Assembly: GCA_035294305.1 (NCBI GenBank)
Contig: DATGLD010000006.1
Coordinates: 31,051 to 95,050, forward strand
Direction of reading: 5' to 3'
From: DASRBN01 sp035294305
GTDB lineage: Bacteria > Chloroflexota > Ktedonobacteria > Ktedonobacterales > Ktedonobacteraceae
Length of the DNA stretch: 64,000 bases
The notes beneath the pieces are model-generated. The model saw only the letters and a list, made by a program, of their open reading frames with translations, did not search any database and was not told where the DNA came from. Each line of letters begins with the position of its first letter. Positions within the stretch are counted from its first letter, which is position 1. This document shows positions 43,116-52,245 of the stretch, in pieces. The position numbers and the translations under genes are program-made.

Positions 43116-43613
43116 ATGGTTCACCTGTGGCGTAGAGCCAAAGACGAGACGGAAACGAGCAAGGCCGCTCCAGGGGTAGGGGCCACCGGCGATATCGCGG
43201 TTGTCGTAGATGGTAAGAAGTTAGATATAGAACTGGTCCGTTTGGCCTGTTTGATGGCGAAAAGGGCCAGGCGCAAGGTTCACCTTGTACACGTCATTGA
43301 AGTCCCACGCACCTTGCCGCTTAAAGCCACTTTGACTGAGGAATCCGAGCACGCCGATAAACTGCTCAGCGAGGCGTTATCGGTCGCCGAAGAATCGGGC
43401 TGTGATGCAGTAGCTGAGGTAGTGCAGGCGCGGGATGCCGGTCCTGCTATCGTTGATGAGGCAAAAGATCACTCCTGCGCCTTGATTATGCTAGGCGCTG
43501 TTCGTAATACTAAAGGGCGTACGACACAAAACGAGCTTGGCAAGACTATCCCTTTTGTGCTTGCCAACGCGCCGTGCAGAGTATGGGTTGTCCAGGACCC
43601 GATACAATCATAA
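43116..43613 (+). CDS. Universal stress protein family
   Basis: 165 residues from ATG 43116, with AGGAGGAG seven bases upstream; the frame is open to 42984 but lacks a site there. After a short charged segment, residues 25-160 show the UspA fold: DIAVVVDGKKLDIELVRLA, RKVHLVHVIEVPRTLPL, CDAVAEVVQARDAGPAIVDEA, CALIMLGAVRN and PFVLANAPCRVWVVQDP. The ATP-binding GxxGxxxxG(S/T) loop is not intact (reads GAVRNTKGRTTQN), so it may be of the non-ATP-binding type. Cytoplasmic. Confidence 0.85.
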   Translation: MVHLWRRAKDETETSKAAPGVGATGDIAVVVDGKKLDIELVRLACLMAKRARRKVHLVHVIEVPRTLPLKATLTEESEHADKLLSEALSVAEESGCDAVAEVVQARDAGPAIVDEAKDHSCALIMLGAVRNTKGRTTQNELGKTIPFVLANAPCRVWVVQDPIQS

Positions 43614-43615
43614 AG

Positions 43616-43726
43616 GCATCATAGATCCTCTCACGATTGAATCTTGTTAGCCGAAGACAACAGCGTAGAGATCAGCGATCTCGATCTCCGCATCATAGAT
43701 CCTCTCACGATTGAATCTTGTTAGCC
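43616..43726. repeat. Pair of identical 37-bp direct repeats with a 37-bp spacer
   Basis: GCATCATAGATCCTCTCACG followed by ATTGAATCTTGTTAGCC is exact at 43616-43652 and at 43690-43726. The spacer 43653-43689 is also 37 bases. The dimension is CRISPR-like, but only two repeats and no cas gene are visible in this window. It may be a two-repeat remnant or an unrelated duplication. Confidence 0.75.
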
Positions 43727-43764
43727 CCCGGCCTGAAAATACTGGCTGATGGGGCCACTTGAGT

Positions 43765-43795
43765 TTGTTTCCCTCGCCATCTCTTATGGTATAAT
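43765..43795 (+). promoter_or_regulatory. Candidate promoter of the GAF gene
   Basis: TATAAT (43790-43795) preceded by TGG, a perfect -10 with extension; TTGTTT (43765-43770) is the best -35, with a long 19-base spacer. Confidence 0.5.
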
Positions 43796-43876
43796 CATAC
43801 ATATCAAACTGATGCAAGTTGTTTCCCGTATGATTATCCTTGACATTGGCCTGATTGATTGGGAGGGATCGATACG

Positions 43877-44497
43877 ATGTCTACAAATGCGAACTCAAAT
43901 TCTGCGGGACCTCCGGCGCGCAGCCACAAGGATTACTATACCGCGCTCTACCAGGCTGCGCTGGCTTTCTCATCCAGCCTTGAACTGGAAAACGTGTTGC
44001 AGAGTGTCGTCAAGAGCATTACCGAAGCAATGCAGGTCAAGGCATGCGGAATTCGCTTGCTCGATCCGCGTACCGGTCAGCTGAAATTAAGCGCCGTCTA
44101 CGGCTTGAGCAGCGGCTATCTTGCGAAAGGGCCGGTCGATGTTGATCACAGTGCGATTGATACCGAGGCGCTTTGCGGTTCTCCTGTCATCATTCAAGAC
44201 GTCAGGAGTGATTCCCGTTTTCAGTATCGAGAGGCCGCCGAGCGCGAAGGGATCGTTTCGGTGTTATGCGTGCCCATGGAGGTGCGCGGCGAAGCGATTG
44301 GAGTTATGCGTGTCTACACAGGAGAACCGGCTACCTTTCATGAAGATGATATCCAGTTCCTCTCGGTGCTTGCCAGTCTCGCCGCGCTCGCTATCGAAAA
44401 TGCCAACCTCTATGAGAGCCTCAAACGCTCCTATGATGGCGTGATGGATGTGTTGTGGGGAAGCAGCCTGCAATATTCCGAACAGCAGTTGATGTGA
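43877..44497 (+). CDS. GAF domain protein
   Basis: 206 residues from ATG 43877, with GGGAGGG nine bases upstream; a TTG at 43859 is an alternative. Residues about 25-175 are one GAF domain: YTALYQAALAFSSSLELENVL, ACGIRLLDPRTGQLKL, then GSPVIIQDVRSDSRFQY and VLCVPMEVRGEAIGVMRVYT. GAF domains bind small molecules such as cyclic nucleotides, tetrapyrroles or aromatic ligands, or sense redox. It has no output domain (no kinase, cyclase or HTH), so it must work with a partner. A single Cys in GSVLCVP and one in ACGIR are candidate redox residues. Ends 20 bases from the convergent DUF711 gene. Confidence 0.88.
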   Translation: MSTNANSNSAGPPARSHKDYYTALYQAALAFSSSLELENVLQSVVKSITEAMQVKACGIRLLDPRTGQLKLSAVYGLSSGYLAKGPVDVDHSAIDTEALCGSPVIIQDVRSDSRFQYREAAEREGIVSVLCVPMEVRGEAIGVMRVYTGEPATFHEDDIQFLSVLASLAALAIENANLYESLKRSYDGVMDVLWGSSLQYSEQQLM

Positions 44498-44516
44498 GAG
44501 AAGAGCTTTCGTTTGC

Positions 44517-45698
44517 TCACCTGACCACAGTATTTGTTAAATAGGGCGATGAAAAGGATGTATACTCTCCCTTGTGTTTTCCTGGAGCCGGAAACAGCCT
44601 GGCCGAGAGAGGCTTGTTCAGGCGCAGTGCCAGTGTAGCCACGTCCAGTAAAAGGTGCGCGATGCTTTCTACTGGTATGTCTCCTGCGAGAGGCACTGTA
44701 TCCAGGCCTGTGCCGCAAATAGCAGAGTAGAGCAGCAGTTGATGTGTAGTAACAAGTCCTTCTTCCCATCGTCGCCCTAAGATGGCATCTTCCAGTACAG
44801 GCAGCATTAGCCCGCAGTAACCGCAGGTAGGTAACGCTGTGCTTTTCAAGGCTGATGTGACGGCGGCGCTGAGCGCTACCGTTCCTGTGCTGCCAACCGC
44901 CCCGTAACCGGCCAGTTCCAGCGCGGAAACAATACTGTCCTCTCCCATTGGCGCGGGCGAAAGATCGATGCCTCCAAAAACGAGTCCATGTTCGCGGGCG
45001 AGCGCCTGCGCCATCTCCACAGCCGGTGTGGCCCGTTCAATGAGCATATCCCTGATCGATTCAGTAGCATATATGAGAGGTAAAGGCCCAGCTTCTCCTT
45101 GTCTCCGTGCATGCAACGCTTCAGCGATGATGCCGGCTCCCTGCAAGCCAATCGATAAACTGCCCGTGCCGCTGTGATAAGCGGCGGGGAAGAATGGACA
45201 GCCGGGTGGAACACAAGCAAGCATCGCGAAGCGAAAATTGCCGAAACCCTCCTCTGTCTCGCTTGCCAGTCGTGCCATGATCCGCGCAGCCGTTAGAGCT
45301 GCAGGAGCGCGCAATCCATCCTCAATCGTCGCGAGTTGTACTGTTGCATTCAGTACGCTTGTTGAGGCAAGTAGATCAGCAATCACCTCAATACGTTCCA
45401 GGGGAAAGTCAGAACGCACCGCCTGCGCCGTTCCAATTGAGCAGAAAGCAATCTGCTGCTCATCGAGCATGGCCTGGAGTTCCTGAGCGTATTTGAGGAG
45501 AGCCGCATTCGACCAGCCTGCCAGATCATCAAAAATCGGGCGAGTTGAGAGTCGTGTTGTCTGTACCTCGTAGCCTGCTTCCTGGAAGCGCGCGCCAGCC
45601 TGTTGCAGTATTTTCGCGGCCTGCTTGATCGTTGCCGCTGTAAGCGGATGAGCTTCTTCGATGCCGAGCGTGATGGTGCGAATCGGAGGGTTGGGCAT
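44517..45698 (-). CDS. DUF711 family protein
   Basis: 393 residues; AGAGGTC precedes the ATG by five bases. The N-terminal part has IRTITLGIEEAHPLTAATIK and QEAGYEVQTTRLSTRP, then QIAFCSIGTAQAV, as in UPF0210/DUF711 proteins, which share a fold with pyruvate-formate-lyase-like glycyl enzymes. Members are cytoplasmic and their reaction is unknown. Later conserved text includes ACVPPGCPFFPAAYHSG, FGGIDLSPAPMGEDSI and TCGYCGLMLPVLED. This one is shorter than the 450-residue bacterial average. Convergent with the GAF gene and divergent from the methyltransferase. Confidence 0.85.
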   Translation of the reverse strand: MPNPPIRTITLGIEEAHPLTAATIKQAAKILQQAGARFQEAGYEVQTTRLSTRPIFDDLAGWSNAALLKYAQELQAMLDEQQIAFCSIGTAQAVRSDFPLERIEVIADLLASTSVLNATVQLATIEDGLRAPAALTAARIMARLASETEEGFGNFRFAMLACVPPGCPFFPAAYHSGTGSLSIGLQGAGIIAEALHARRQGEAGPLPLIYATESIRDMLIERATPAVEMAQALAREHGLVFGGIDLSPAPMGEDSIVSALELAGYGAVGSTGTVALSAAVTSALKSTALPTCGYCGLMLPVLEDAILGRRWEEGLVTTHQLLLYSAICGTGLDTVPLAGDIPVESIAHLLLDVATLALRLNKPLSARLFPAPGKHKGEYTSFSSPYLTNTVVR

Positions 45699-45856
45699 GT
45701 ATGACCTCTTTTCTTTCTATGAATCACTAAAAAAGATTATACACCCTATCGGACAATTTGTTGACGTTACAAACGCTTCTCTGTTATCATACAGCTTAGG
45801 ATATGCAGATGCATGTAGATGTGCAGTACAGGCAAAGCAAGATAGCGGAGATGATA

Positions 45857-46723
45857 ATGACAATGCCCCCTGACCCGTCCCAGAGTGAAAATACCTATGT
45901 GCTTGATGCTGAAAGCGCGACGGAGATGGCTCGCTTGATGCATCAAGATGCCCTTATGACGCAGGCAATGGGGGGCGTGTTCCCTGAGCGAGAAAACCTT
46001 GCAGGCATCCGTGCGATCCTGGATATCGGCTGTGGCCCCGGCGGCTGGGTCCTCGATGTGGTGCGTGAGTATCCTGAGGTCGAGGTGACGGGGATCGATA
46101 TCAGCCAGACCATGGTTGAGTATGCGCGCGCTCATGCCATGGCACGCGGATTCAGCAATGCTACGTTCAGGATCATGAACGCTCTGAAGCCACTTGAATT
46201 TCCAGATAACTCCTTTGATCTCGTCAATGCTCGTACTATTACGGCTTTCATGTATCCGGCGGCCTGGCCCGCGCTTTTGAAAGAGGTGATGCGTATTTGC
46301 CGGCCTGGAGGGACAATCCGGCTAACTGAGGGAGAATTACCGCTCACAAATAGCCTGGCTTACGAAACATTGAATAACATGCTTTCACGGGCCATGTTCC
46401 TGGCCAAACGCACGTTCTCTCCCGATGGGCGGCATCTTGGCATTACGCCCGTCTTAGCCCATCTGCTACGTGACGCGGGCTTCCACAACATTCAGAAGAG
46501 GGTATACGTCAGTGAATATATTCCCGGAACAGATGTCTACGAAGGCCTTTACCAGGATGCGCAGATAGGATTTCCCCTGGTAGCGCCATTTTTGATACAA
46601 CTGGGCGTCACTACTAAAGAAGAGTTTGAGCGCCTGCACCAGCTGTTATTGGCAGAGATGCTCTCGGACAATTTCTGCGCAGTCGCGTTCCCGGTGACCG
46701 TGTGGGGGCAGAAACCAGAATAA
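45857..46723 (+). CDS. SAM-dependent class I methyltransferase
   Basis: 288 residues from ATG 45857, chosen because GCGGAG lies six bases upstream; in-frame ATGs at 45803, 45809 and 45851 are possible. SAM-binding motif I is ILDIGCGPGGWVLDVVREYP, followed by VTGIDISQTMVEYA (acidic end of strand 2) and FPDNSFDLVNARTI (motif IV region). The substrate is not evident; the general build is that of Methyltransf_25/11 enzymes acting on small molecules. It is cytoplasmic. The next gene starts about 90 bases downstream under its own promoter. Confidence 0.85.
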   Translation: MTMPPDPSQSENTYVLDAESATEMARLMHQDALMTQAMGGVFPERENLAGIRAILDIGCGPGGWVLDVVREYPEVEVTGIDISQTMVEYARAHAMARGFSNATFRIMNALKPLEFPDNSFDLVNARTITAFMYPAAWPALLKEVMRICRPGGTIRLTEGELPLTNSLAYETLNNMLSRAMFLAKRTFSPDGRHLGITPVLAHLLRDAGFHNIQKRVYVSEYIPGTDVYEGLYQDAQIGFPLVAPFLIQLGVTTKEEFERLHQLLLAEMLSDNFCAVAFPVTVWGQKPE

Positions 46724-46732
46724 CTACCTGAC

Positions 46733-46761
46733 TTGACGAAAAATCGCTCCTCACGTACACT
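46733..46761 (+). promoter_or_regulatory. Candidate promoter of the Dna2-like gene
   Basis: TTGACG (46733-46738), a 17-base spacer and TACACT (46756-46761). The ATG lies 52 bases downstream, and GGAG is at the ribosome-binding position. Confidence 0.6.
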
Positions 46762-46812
46762 GCCAGCAATATCGCAAAAGAAGATCCCATTACTGGATGC
46801 AGGAGCGCAGGT

Positions 46813-49800
46813 ATGATGGTTTTGTATGATGTGAAGACGGGTAAGCCGGCAACAGGTGCTCACAGCGAAGACTGTTTCTTATGTATACTCGATAGCCAAT
46901 CCTGCGCAGTAAAAGAACTAGAGGGATATATTATTCACGCGCAAGAAGTCCGGTCTAAGGGCGAAGTGGTGCCTTTCGTCACCATTAACCTGGGGACCGA
47001 ACTTGCCGCTCTCACGCTCACTCATTATTATCGCCGCCTGATTCAGGGCCTGGCTGATCTTGGACCTGATCTCCATAAGCGCAAACTCAGATTGCGCGTG
47101 TATCATCTTCCTCCTGCCATACGAACAACTGAAAACAAAGGCCGCCTCGTTCATCGTTATAGGGCAACAGATCATACCCTGGCAGTACTTGAGCCTGATA
47201 CCGTTCTCAATATTACTGACCTGAGTCATGCCGAGTATTGTGCGCGCCAATATTTGTTGCAGCGGCTCATTGCCTCGCCGCCATCCACTGCCGCCATTCG
47301 TGGCAATCTCGTCCACTACAGCTTCAGGGAATTTCTTAAAGAGCGTACAAAGCGCGTTCCGGGTGGCTCTGCCAATGATGGCGAAACTCCCCTGGCAACA
47401 CTGCAGCGCCATTTTGAACAGGCACTAGAAAGTAGTAGCATCGATCTGGCGTTTGCTAATGCATCACCTGATGAGATTCGTACCGATGTTGCTCCTCACC
47501 TTGAGAGCCTGGGCGCGTGGTTTCAGAAGCAGTACGGGACTCTCTGGGATATGCCTGATACGGAGAGTACCGGAGTGGATCGGCAGAGGAATGAAAATGG
47601 TGTGCGTGCTGAAACTTTCCTGTTGGCGCCTGAGATCGGACTGCGGGGAAGAGTGGATTTGTTATGGAAGCAAACGGGCCGCCAACGGCTGCTGGAACTG
47701 AAAACGGGCGGCGCGAAAGGAGAACTACCCAACCCATCCCATCGGTGGCAGGTACAGGGATATCACGCGCTCCTGGCTGTACGGCGGGACCCTAGAATGA
47801 AGAAAGCATTTGCTGCGCTGCTCTACAGTGGAACGCCGGGTGAAGCACAGGATTTTCAGATACTGTTTACCGCCAGGCAGTTTCAAAAAGTTATAGAGCA
47901 TCGCAACAAACTTGTACTTAGCCACGTTACCGGTAAGGCGCCGGCCCCCCCAGGGCCTTCTCGCTGCACAAAGTGTGCTATGCTCGCGCAATGTATCCAG
48001 GTTTCAAGTTTGCTCGATTGGCAGCCACCTGAACCTGAAACACGGGTTAATAGCAATGCCATAAGCTCATCAGCCATAGCCTCTGTAGCAAATAGTGATA
48101 TCCTGGAAATGAATGGACTCCATCGTCCCGTTGTTCAGCCACAGGACCGCCATTTTTTCTCTAAATATTACGAGCTACTTCGTCTCGAAGAACGTGAAAG
48201 CGAAAAACAGCTGGCCTTACTGTGGAAAATGCCCGTGAAAGAGCGCATTGAACAGGGCGCGGCTATTGACAATATTTATCTGTTAGAGCAAGAGCCGACC
48301 GAACAGGGTGAATGGGAGCAAACGTTTGCGTGTAAGAATACCTCTGAACTGCGCGAAGGCGATGAGATCCTGCTCAGCGACGACAATCCTATCAGTGGTG
48401 AAGTCGTAACGGGTACAATTATTCGCATCAGTTCCGAGCAGGTGAGGGTATGGACGCGGGAGTTAATCGCTCATCCCCGGCTGATTGATCGCTATGATAA
48501 CAGCATTGTTCATATTCGCACGCTTCAAAACTTGATGCGCTGGCTGCAGACCGGTAAACACCTGCGCGAGCTTGTGGCAGCAAGTGCGAGGCCGCATTTC
48601 GATACAATAGCAGTTACTCCGCGAACGGATTTCAATGCGCAGCAAAATCTGGCAGTCGAGCGTGCTTTGCAGATGCGCGATTACCTGCTTATTCATGGGC
48701 CTCCTGGTACCGGCAAAACCAGCGTGGTTGCTGAGATTGTGAAGCGATTGTGCCGGCAGGGACAGCGTGTAATGCTGGCCGCTTTTACCAACCAGGCCGT
48801 TGATAACGTGCTCAGGCGACTCGATGCTGAAGGCTTCCACGACTATGTGCGCCTGGGCCATGAGCGCAGCACGGATGAGGCCGTGAAAGGCCATTTGCTC
48901 CAAAGACTGGTCGAAGAGGATGTGAGATGTAGTGGCGCCCCTGGTGATCGCCAGGTCTCCCACCTGCAGGCGCTGCGGCAGATTTTGCGCAAAGCTTCGG
49001 TGGTTGCATCAACGACGGCGACATGGTCATCGGATAAACATGACCTCTCGACTGTTGCTGAGGGAGAAACTAACCGTGAAGAATCACTATTACAATTTGA
49101 TGTCGCGATCATCGACGAGGCCGGACAACTCACGGTTCCCGCAATTTTAGGCGCATTGCGTTTTGCGAAACGCTTCGTACTCGTAGGTGATGAAAAGCAG
49201 TTGCCCCCTCTGGTGTTGAGCAAAGAGGCACAAGAGAAAGGTCTTTCTGAATCGCTGTTCGAGCAACTGAAAAGACTCGATGATGACTATCTCAATAATC
49301 ATCCTGAAGCGACGAGCGCTTGTGTACCTTTAACAGTGCAGTACCGTATGAACAGGTGGATATCGCATTTTGCCTCATACATATTTTATGGCGGGAAATT
49401 GATCCCACATGATTCGGTTGCGCATGCTGTGCTGCGGCTCGTTGAGCCAGCGGTTAAATTTAACGAAGAACCCCCGTCTATTCTGCACGCCATTGATCCC
49501 GCAAATCCAATGGTTTTTCTGGATGTGCGAGGCGGACAGGAAGGCATAAAGATGAGCAATAGCGAAGCATGCGCGGTTCGTGAAGTGGTCGCCGGGCTGC
49601 TGGTGCGTGGAATAGCGCCGGAGGATATTGGAATTATCGCGCCTTTCCGGGCGCAGGTTGCAAATCTGCGTCGTCACCTGTTGGATGACGACCTGCCGCA
49701 ATGGCCGTCATCGGTAAAGAATGTAGGCATTCATGGGATAAGCATAGATACGGTGGACCGTTTTCAAGGGGGTGAGCGGCAGGTCATCATCATCTCGTTC

Positions 49801-50013
49801 GCGACGACTACAGCCCCGGAGATCGGGAGCCAGCTGCGCGAGCATTTGACGAACCCTCATCGTCTAAACGTCGCATTAACGCGCGCACAAAAAAAACTGA
49901 TCCTGGTTGGAAGCGCTCCTGCACTGGAGCAACTGCCCGTCTTTGCTTCCCTTTTAACCTATTGCCGGGAGTTACAGGCTGTAATTACGCACGTACCTCT
50001 CAAGAGCCGCTAA
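46813..50013 (+). CDS. Dna2-like Fe-S nuclease and SF1B helicase
   Basis: 1066 residues. The N-terminal third is a Cas4/Dna2-type PD-(D/E)XK nuclease: GNLVHYSFREFL, GRVDLLW, LLELKTGG and WQVQGYHALL supply the catalytic residues, and Cys143 with Cys385, Cys388 and Cys394 form the Fe-S cluster ring (CTKCAMLAQC). The C-terminal half is a superfamily 1B helicase: GPPGTGKTS (Walker A, about residue 630), IIDEAGQL (motif II), QYRMNRW, VDRFQGGERQVIIIS and NVALTRAQKKL. Together this is the layout of eukaryotic Dna2, which trims DNA flaps and resects breaks. Bacterial homologues exist but are rare. It ends 14 bases inside the convergent HAD gene. Confidence 0.9.
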   Translation: MMVLYDVKTGKPATGAHSEDCFLCILDSQSCAVKELEGYIIHAQEVRSKGEVVPFVTINLGTELAALTLTHYYRRLIQGLADLGPDLHKRKLRLRVYHLPPAIRTTENKGRLVHRYRATDHTLAVLEPDTVLNITDLSHAEYCARQYLLQRLIASPPSTAAIRGNLVHYSFREFLKERTKRVPGGSANDGETPLATLQRHFEQALESSSIDLAFANASPDEIRTDVAPHLESLGAWFQKQYGTLWDMPDTESTGVDRQRNENGVRAETFLLAPEIGLRGRVDLLWKQTGRQRLLELKTGGAKGELPNPSHRWQVQGYHALLAVRRDPRMKKAFAALLYSGTPGEAQDFQILFTARQFQKVIEHRNKLVLSHVTGKAPAPPGPSRCTKCAMLAQCIQVSSLLDWQPPEPETRVNSNAISSSAIASVANSDILEMNGLHRPVVQPQDRHFFSKYYELLRLEERESEKQLALLWKMPVKERIEQGAAIDNIYLLEQEPTEQGEWEQTFACKNTSELREGDEILLSDDNPISGEVVTGTIIRISSEQVRVWTRELIAHPRLIDRYDNSIVHIRTLQNLMRWLQTGKHLRELVAASARPHFDTIAVTPRTDFNAQQNLAVERALQMRDYLLIHGPPGTGKTSVVAEIVKRLCRQGQRVMLAAFTNQAVDNVLRRLDAEGFHDYVRLGHERSTDEAVKGHLLQRLVEEDVRCSGAPGDRQVSHLQALRQILRKASVVASTTATWSSDKHDLSTVAEGETNREESLLQFDVAIIDEAGQLTVPAILGALRFAKRFVLVGDEKQLPPLVLSKEAQEKGLSESLFEQLKRLDDDYLNNHPEATSACVPLTVQYRMNRWISHFASYIFYGGKLIPHDSVAHAVLRLVEPAVKFNEEPPSILHAIDPANPMVFLDVRGGQEGIKMSNSEACAVREVVAGLLVRGIAPEDIGIIAPFRAQVANLRRHLLDDDLPQWPSSVKNVGIHGISIDTVDRFQGGERQVIIISFATTTAPEIGSQLREHLTNPHRLNVALTRAQKKLILVGSAPALEQLPVFASLLTYCRELQAVITHVPLKSR

Positions 50014-50665
50014 CCAGCGCCAGCCGGCGGTGCAGAGGTGCCCAGACATCGAGATTTTCGGGGACATCGAGCAGGGAATAGCAGTGGCGCTCAAGCGAGG
50101 TTTGTACTCCAGTATGCACATGCGAGCCTTTCAGAATCATTTCAACAGCATGTTCCAGGTTCATGGAGATACGGAACGGGCTTTCGGCTTCCTGGTGGTG
50201 AGCGCGAAATTGCTCTAAGCCAAGACCGGAGAGAACGAGGATGGTATGCACACCAGCGGCGAACCCGGCTTGAATATCAGTGATGCTATCGCCGATAAAA
50301 ACTGCACCGGTCATCTCCAGCCGAAGTTCATCACGGGCCTTCAGCAACATTCCTGGACGGGGTTTACGGCAATCGCAATTCGCTTCCTTCGCATGTGGGC
50401 AGTAGTATACCTTCTCTACTACACCGCCCATTTCGGCGATTTCAGCAATCATCTTGTTGTGAATATACTCAACCATTGCCATCGAGATGATGCCTTTTGC
50501 TACACAGGCCTGATTTGTGCAGACGACAACCCGATGGCCGGCACGGGTGAGTTTTGCAATAGCCTCGCGCGATCCCGGTAAAAACTGGAATTCATTCCAG
50601 CTTTTGACGTAATCTGCGCGGTTTGCGTTGATGACTCCATCCCGATCGATAAAAACAGTAGACAC
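50000..50665 (-). CDS. HAD-IIIA phosphatase, GmhB/histidinol-phosphatase-like
   Basis: 221 residues from a GTG at 50665; GGAG lies seven bases upstream, which argues against the longer frame to 50800. HAD motif I is FIDRDGVINANRADY, motif II VVVCTNQACVAKG, motif III region CRKPRPGML, and motif IV FIGDSITDIQAGFAAG. A zinc loop is seen in YYCPHAKEANCDC. These are the features of D-glycero-D-manno-heptose 1,7-bisphosphate 7-phosphatase and of histidinol phosphatase. No heptose or LPS genes are in this window, so the substrate is unsettled. Its 3' end overlaps the Dna2-like gene by 14 bases. Confidence 0.88.
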   Translation of the reverse strand: MSTVFIDRDGVINANRADYVKSWNEFQFLPGSREAIAKLTRAGHRVVVCTNQACVAKGIISMAMVEYIHNKMIAEIAEMGGVVEKVYYCPHAKEANCDCRKPRPGMLLKARDELRLEMTGAVFIGDSITDIQAGFAAGVHTILVLSGLGLEQFRAHHQEAESPFRISMNLEHAVEMILKGSHVHTGVQTSLERHCYSLLDVPENLDVWAPLHRRLALVSGS

Positions 50666-50992
50666 ACTATGTCTCCAATCAAAGTTACCAGGGATCAGGC
50701 CTGTGTTCTTAACAGAATTATAAGTCAGCTTATAGAGGAACGCTAGCCTCTTGTTTTTTTGTTCCCTGGCTACGCGATGTGTTATTTTTCCCCACTTCAC
50801 ATATATATTCCTTTATCGTTAATGTTCGATTGAGAGAGAACTGTGATAGAGGTTGAGATTCAGTTATTCAAGCGAAGAGTTCTCAACCATAAGAACAGCG
50901 AGAGATGTGATGGAACGATTTGAGGAGTTTCACGCGGCGACAGGGTCTGGGGATCAACTGTTCTGAATGGGTCATGTATGCTTGTAAACTAG
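50666..50992. other. Divergent intergenic region
   Basis: The gap runs from 50666 to 51066. The part shown could encode an N-terminal extension of the HAD phosphatase (to 50800), but that is not favoured. No repeat or gene was seen besides the plus-strand promoter that follows. Confidence 0.35.
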
Positions 50993-51021
50993 TTGCAAGT
51001 CCCACCACTATATCGTATGCT
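50993..51021 (+). promoter_or_regulatory. rbsK: Candidate promoter of the ribokinase gene
   Basis: TTGCAA (50993-50998), a 17-base spacer and TATGCT (51016-51021); the start is 46 bases downstream. Confidence 0.5.
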
Positions 51022-51066
51022 TTCTTGTAGCGCGGCTATGCAGGTAAACGCATGGAGGAGATAGGT

Positions 51067-52014
51067 ATGCAGGAGAACAGTATCCTTGTTGTGGGTAGCC
51101 TGAACATGGACCAGGTTGTGCATGTGCCACATATTCCCCGGCTGGGTGAGACGCTATTAGGGGCGGGTTCGCTGCGGCTTATTCCGGGGGGGAAAGGAGC
51201 CAACCAGGCGGTAGCAATGGCACGATTGCACGCGCCTGTGTCCATGGCAGGTCGCGTAGGCAACGACCCCTTTGGGGCGCAGCTGATGAGCTCATTGCAA
51301 GCAAATGGGGTCGTTGCCGAACTGATCGTTGTCGATGAGCTGGAAATGACCGGCACTGCATTTATTTTTCTCACACCCGATGGCGATAATGCTATTGTGG
51401 TAGCTTCCGGCGCCAATATGCAGGTTGGACGGGATCAGGAGCAGATGAGGCGCATTTCCGAGGCGCTTGTGTCCGCCCGGGCGCTGGTGCTGCAACTGGA
51501 GATTCCGCTGGAGACCGTTAAGACGCTAATCGTCGCTGGGCATAACCGGAACGTGCCGGTAGTGCTGAATCTGGCTCCTGCCCGGTCGCTGCCGTGGGAG
51601 ATACTAGAGCAGGTGGATATATTGATCGTCAATGAGAGTGAAGCCAGCCTGCTCAGTGGTCAACGTGTGGAGAGCCGCGAAGATGCCTACATTGTAGCAA
51701 CCGTACTACGTGAACACGGCATATCCACGGTCGTTATCACCCTGGGCGCGCAGGGGGCTTTACTGGCTCATAACGATGGCATGGGAGGCACAAATATAGT
51801 CTATCAAGACGCTCCAAAAGTGCAGGTCGTCGATACCACTGCCGCGGGCGACTGCTTTGCCGCTGCATTGACGGTGGCCTTGACAGAGGGCCAGACGCCG
51901 CAGGATGCCCTGCGCTTCGCAGTCTATGCTGGCTCCTTGAAGGTGACGAAATTCGGCGCCCAGACAGGCTTGCCAGGGAGAGCAGAGGTGGAGGCGATGC
52001 TGCGGGCTTCGTAG
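51067..52014 (+). CDS. rbsK: Ribokinase (PfkB family)
   Basis: 315 residues from ATG 51067, six bases after GGAGGAG; an ATG at 51052 overlaps that site. Ribokinase phosphorylates D-ribose with ATP. Motifs: the N-terminal VVGSLNMDQVVHVPHIP, the substrate GG motif IPGGKGANQAVAMARL, VGNDPFG, and the anion-hole/catalytic DTTAAGDCFAAAL with the base Asp. FLTPDGDNAIVVASGAN is the lid. No ribose transporter or rbsD is adjacent, so a role in nucleoside salvage is possible; another pentose or deoxyribose substrate cannot be excluded. Confidence 0.9.
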   Translation: MQENSILVVGSLNMDQVVHVPHIPRLGETLLGAGSLRLIPGGKGANQAVAMARLHAPVSMAGRVGNDPFGAQLMSSLQANGVVAELIVVDELEMTGTAFIFLTPDGDNAIVVASGANMQVGRDQEQMRRISEALVSARALVLQLEIPLETVKTLIVAGHNRNVPVVLNLAPARSLPWEILEQVDILIVNESEASLLSGQRVESREDAYIVATVLREHGISTVVITLGAQGALLAHNDGMGGTNIVYQDAPKVQVVDTTAAGDCFAAALTVALTEGQTPQDALRFAVYAGSLKVTKFGAQTGLPGRAEVEAMLRAS

Positions 52015-52078
52015 CCAACAACTCCTCATAGCCATCTCTGCTCTCCTCTATTACAATAAGAAATGAAGAGGTGAATGG

Positions 52079-52213
52079 ATGAGCGCCTATCCGCGCTCCT
52101 ATCTGGCCGTCCTTCCTGAATTGATGGCTGAAATCAAAGCCGGCACGGACCGTGTGCGTGAGCTGGAAGAAAAAATAGCGATCTTCTTAAGTCAGGGCGC
52201 GCAGGTGTCCTAA
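52079..52213 (+). CDS. Small protein (44 residues) at the head of the catabolic cluster
   Basis: A short frame from ATG 52079 to TAA 52211-52213, preceded by AGAGGTG. The product MSAYPRSYLAVLPELMAEIK continues into a charged amphipathic helix (VRELEEKIAIFL). No homologue recognised. It lies 32 bases before the LLM oxidoreductase gene on the same strand, so it is the likely first gene of the operon. A similarly small acidic protein closes the cluster at 63612. Confidence 0.5.
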   Translation: MSAYPRSYLAVLPELMAEIKAGTDRVRELEEKIAIFLSQGAQVS

Positions 52214-52245
52214 ATAGGTAAGTTTTTGGGAACGGAGTTGTGCAA

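Noticed and set aside
43616..43726. CRISPR array
   Set aside because: Only two repeats, no cas genes in the window; listed as a direct repeat instead.
50666..50800. N-terminal extension of the HAD phosphatase
   Set aside because: The extension precedes the HAD motif I by an unusual 45 residues, and a good ribosome-binding site supports the GTG at 50665.
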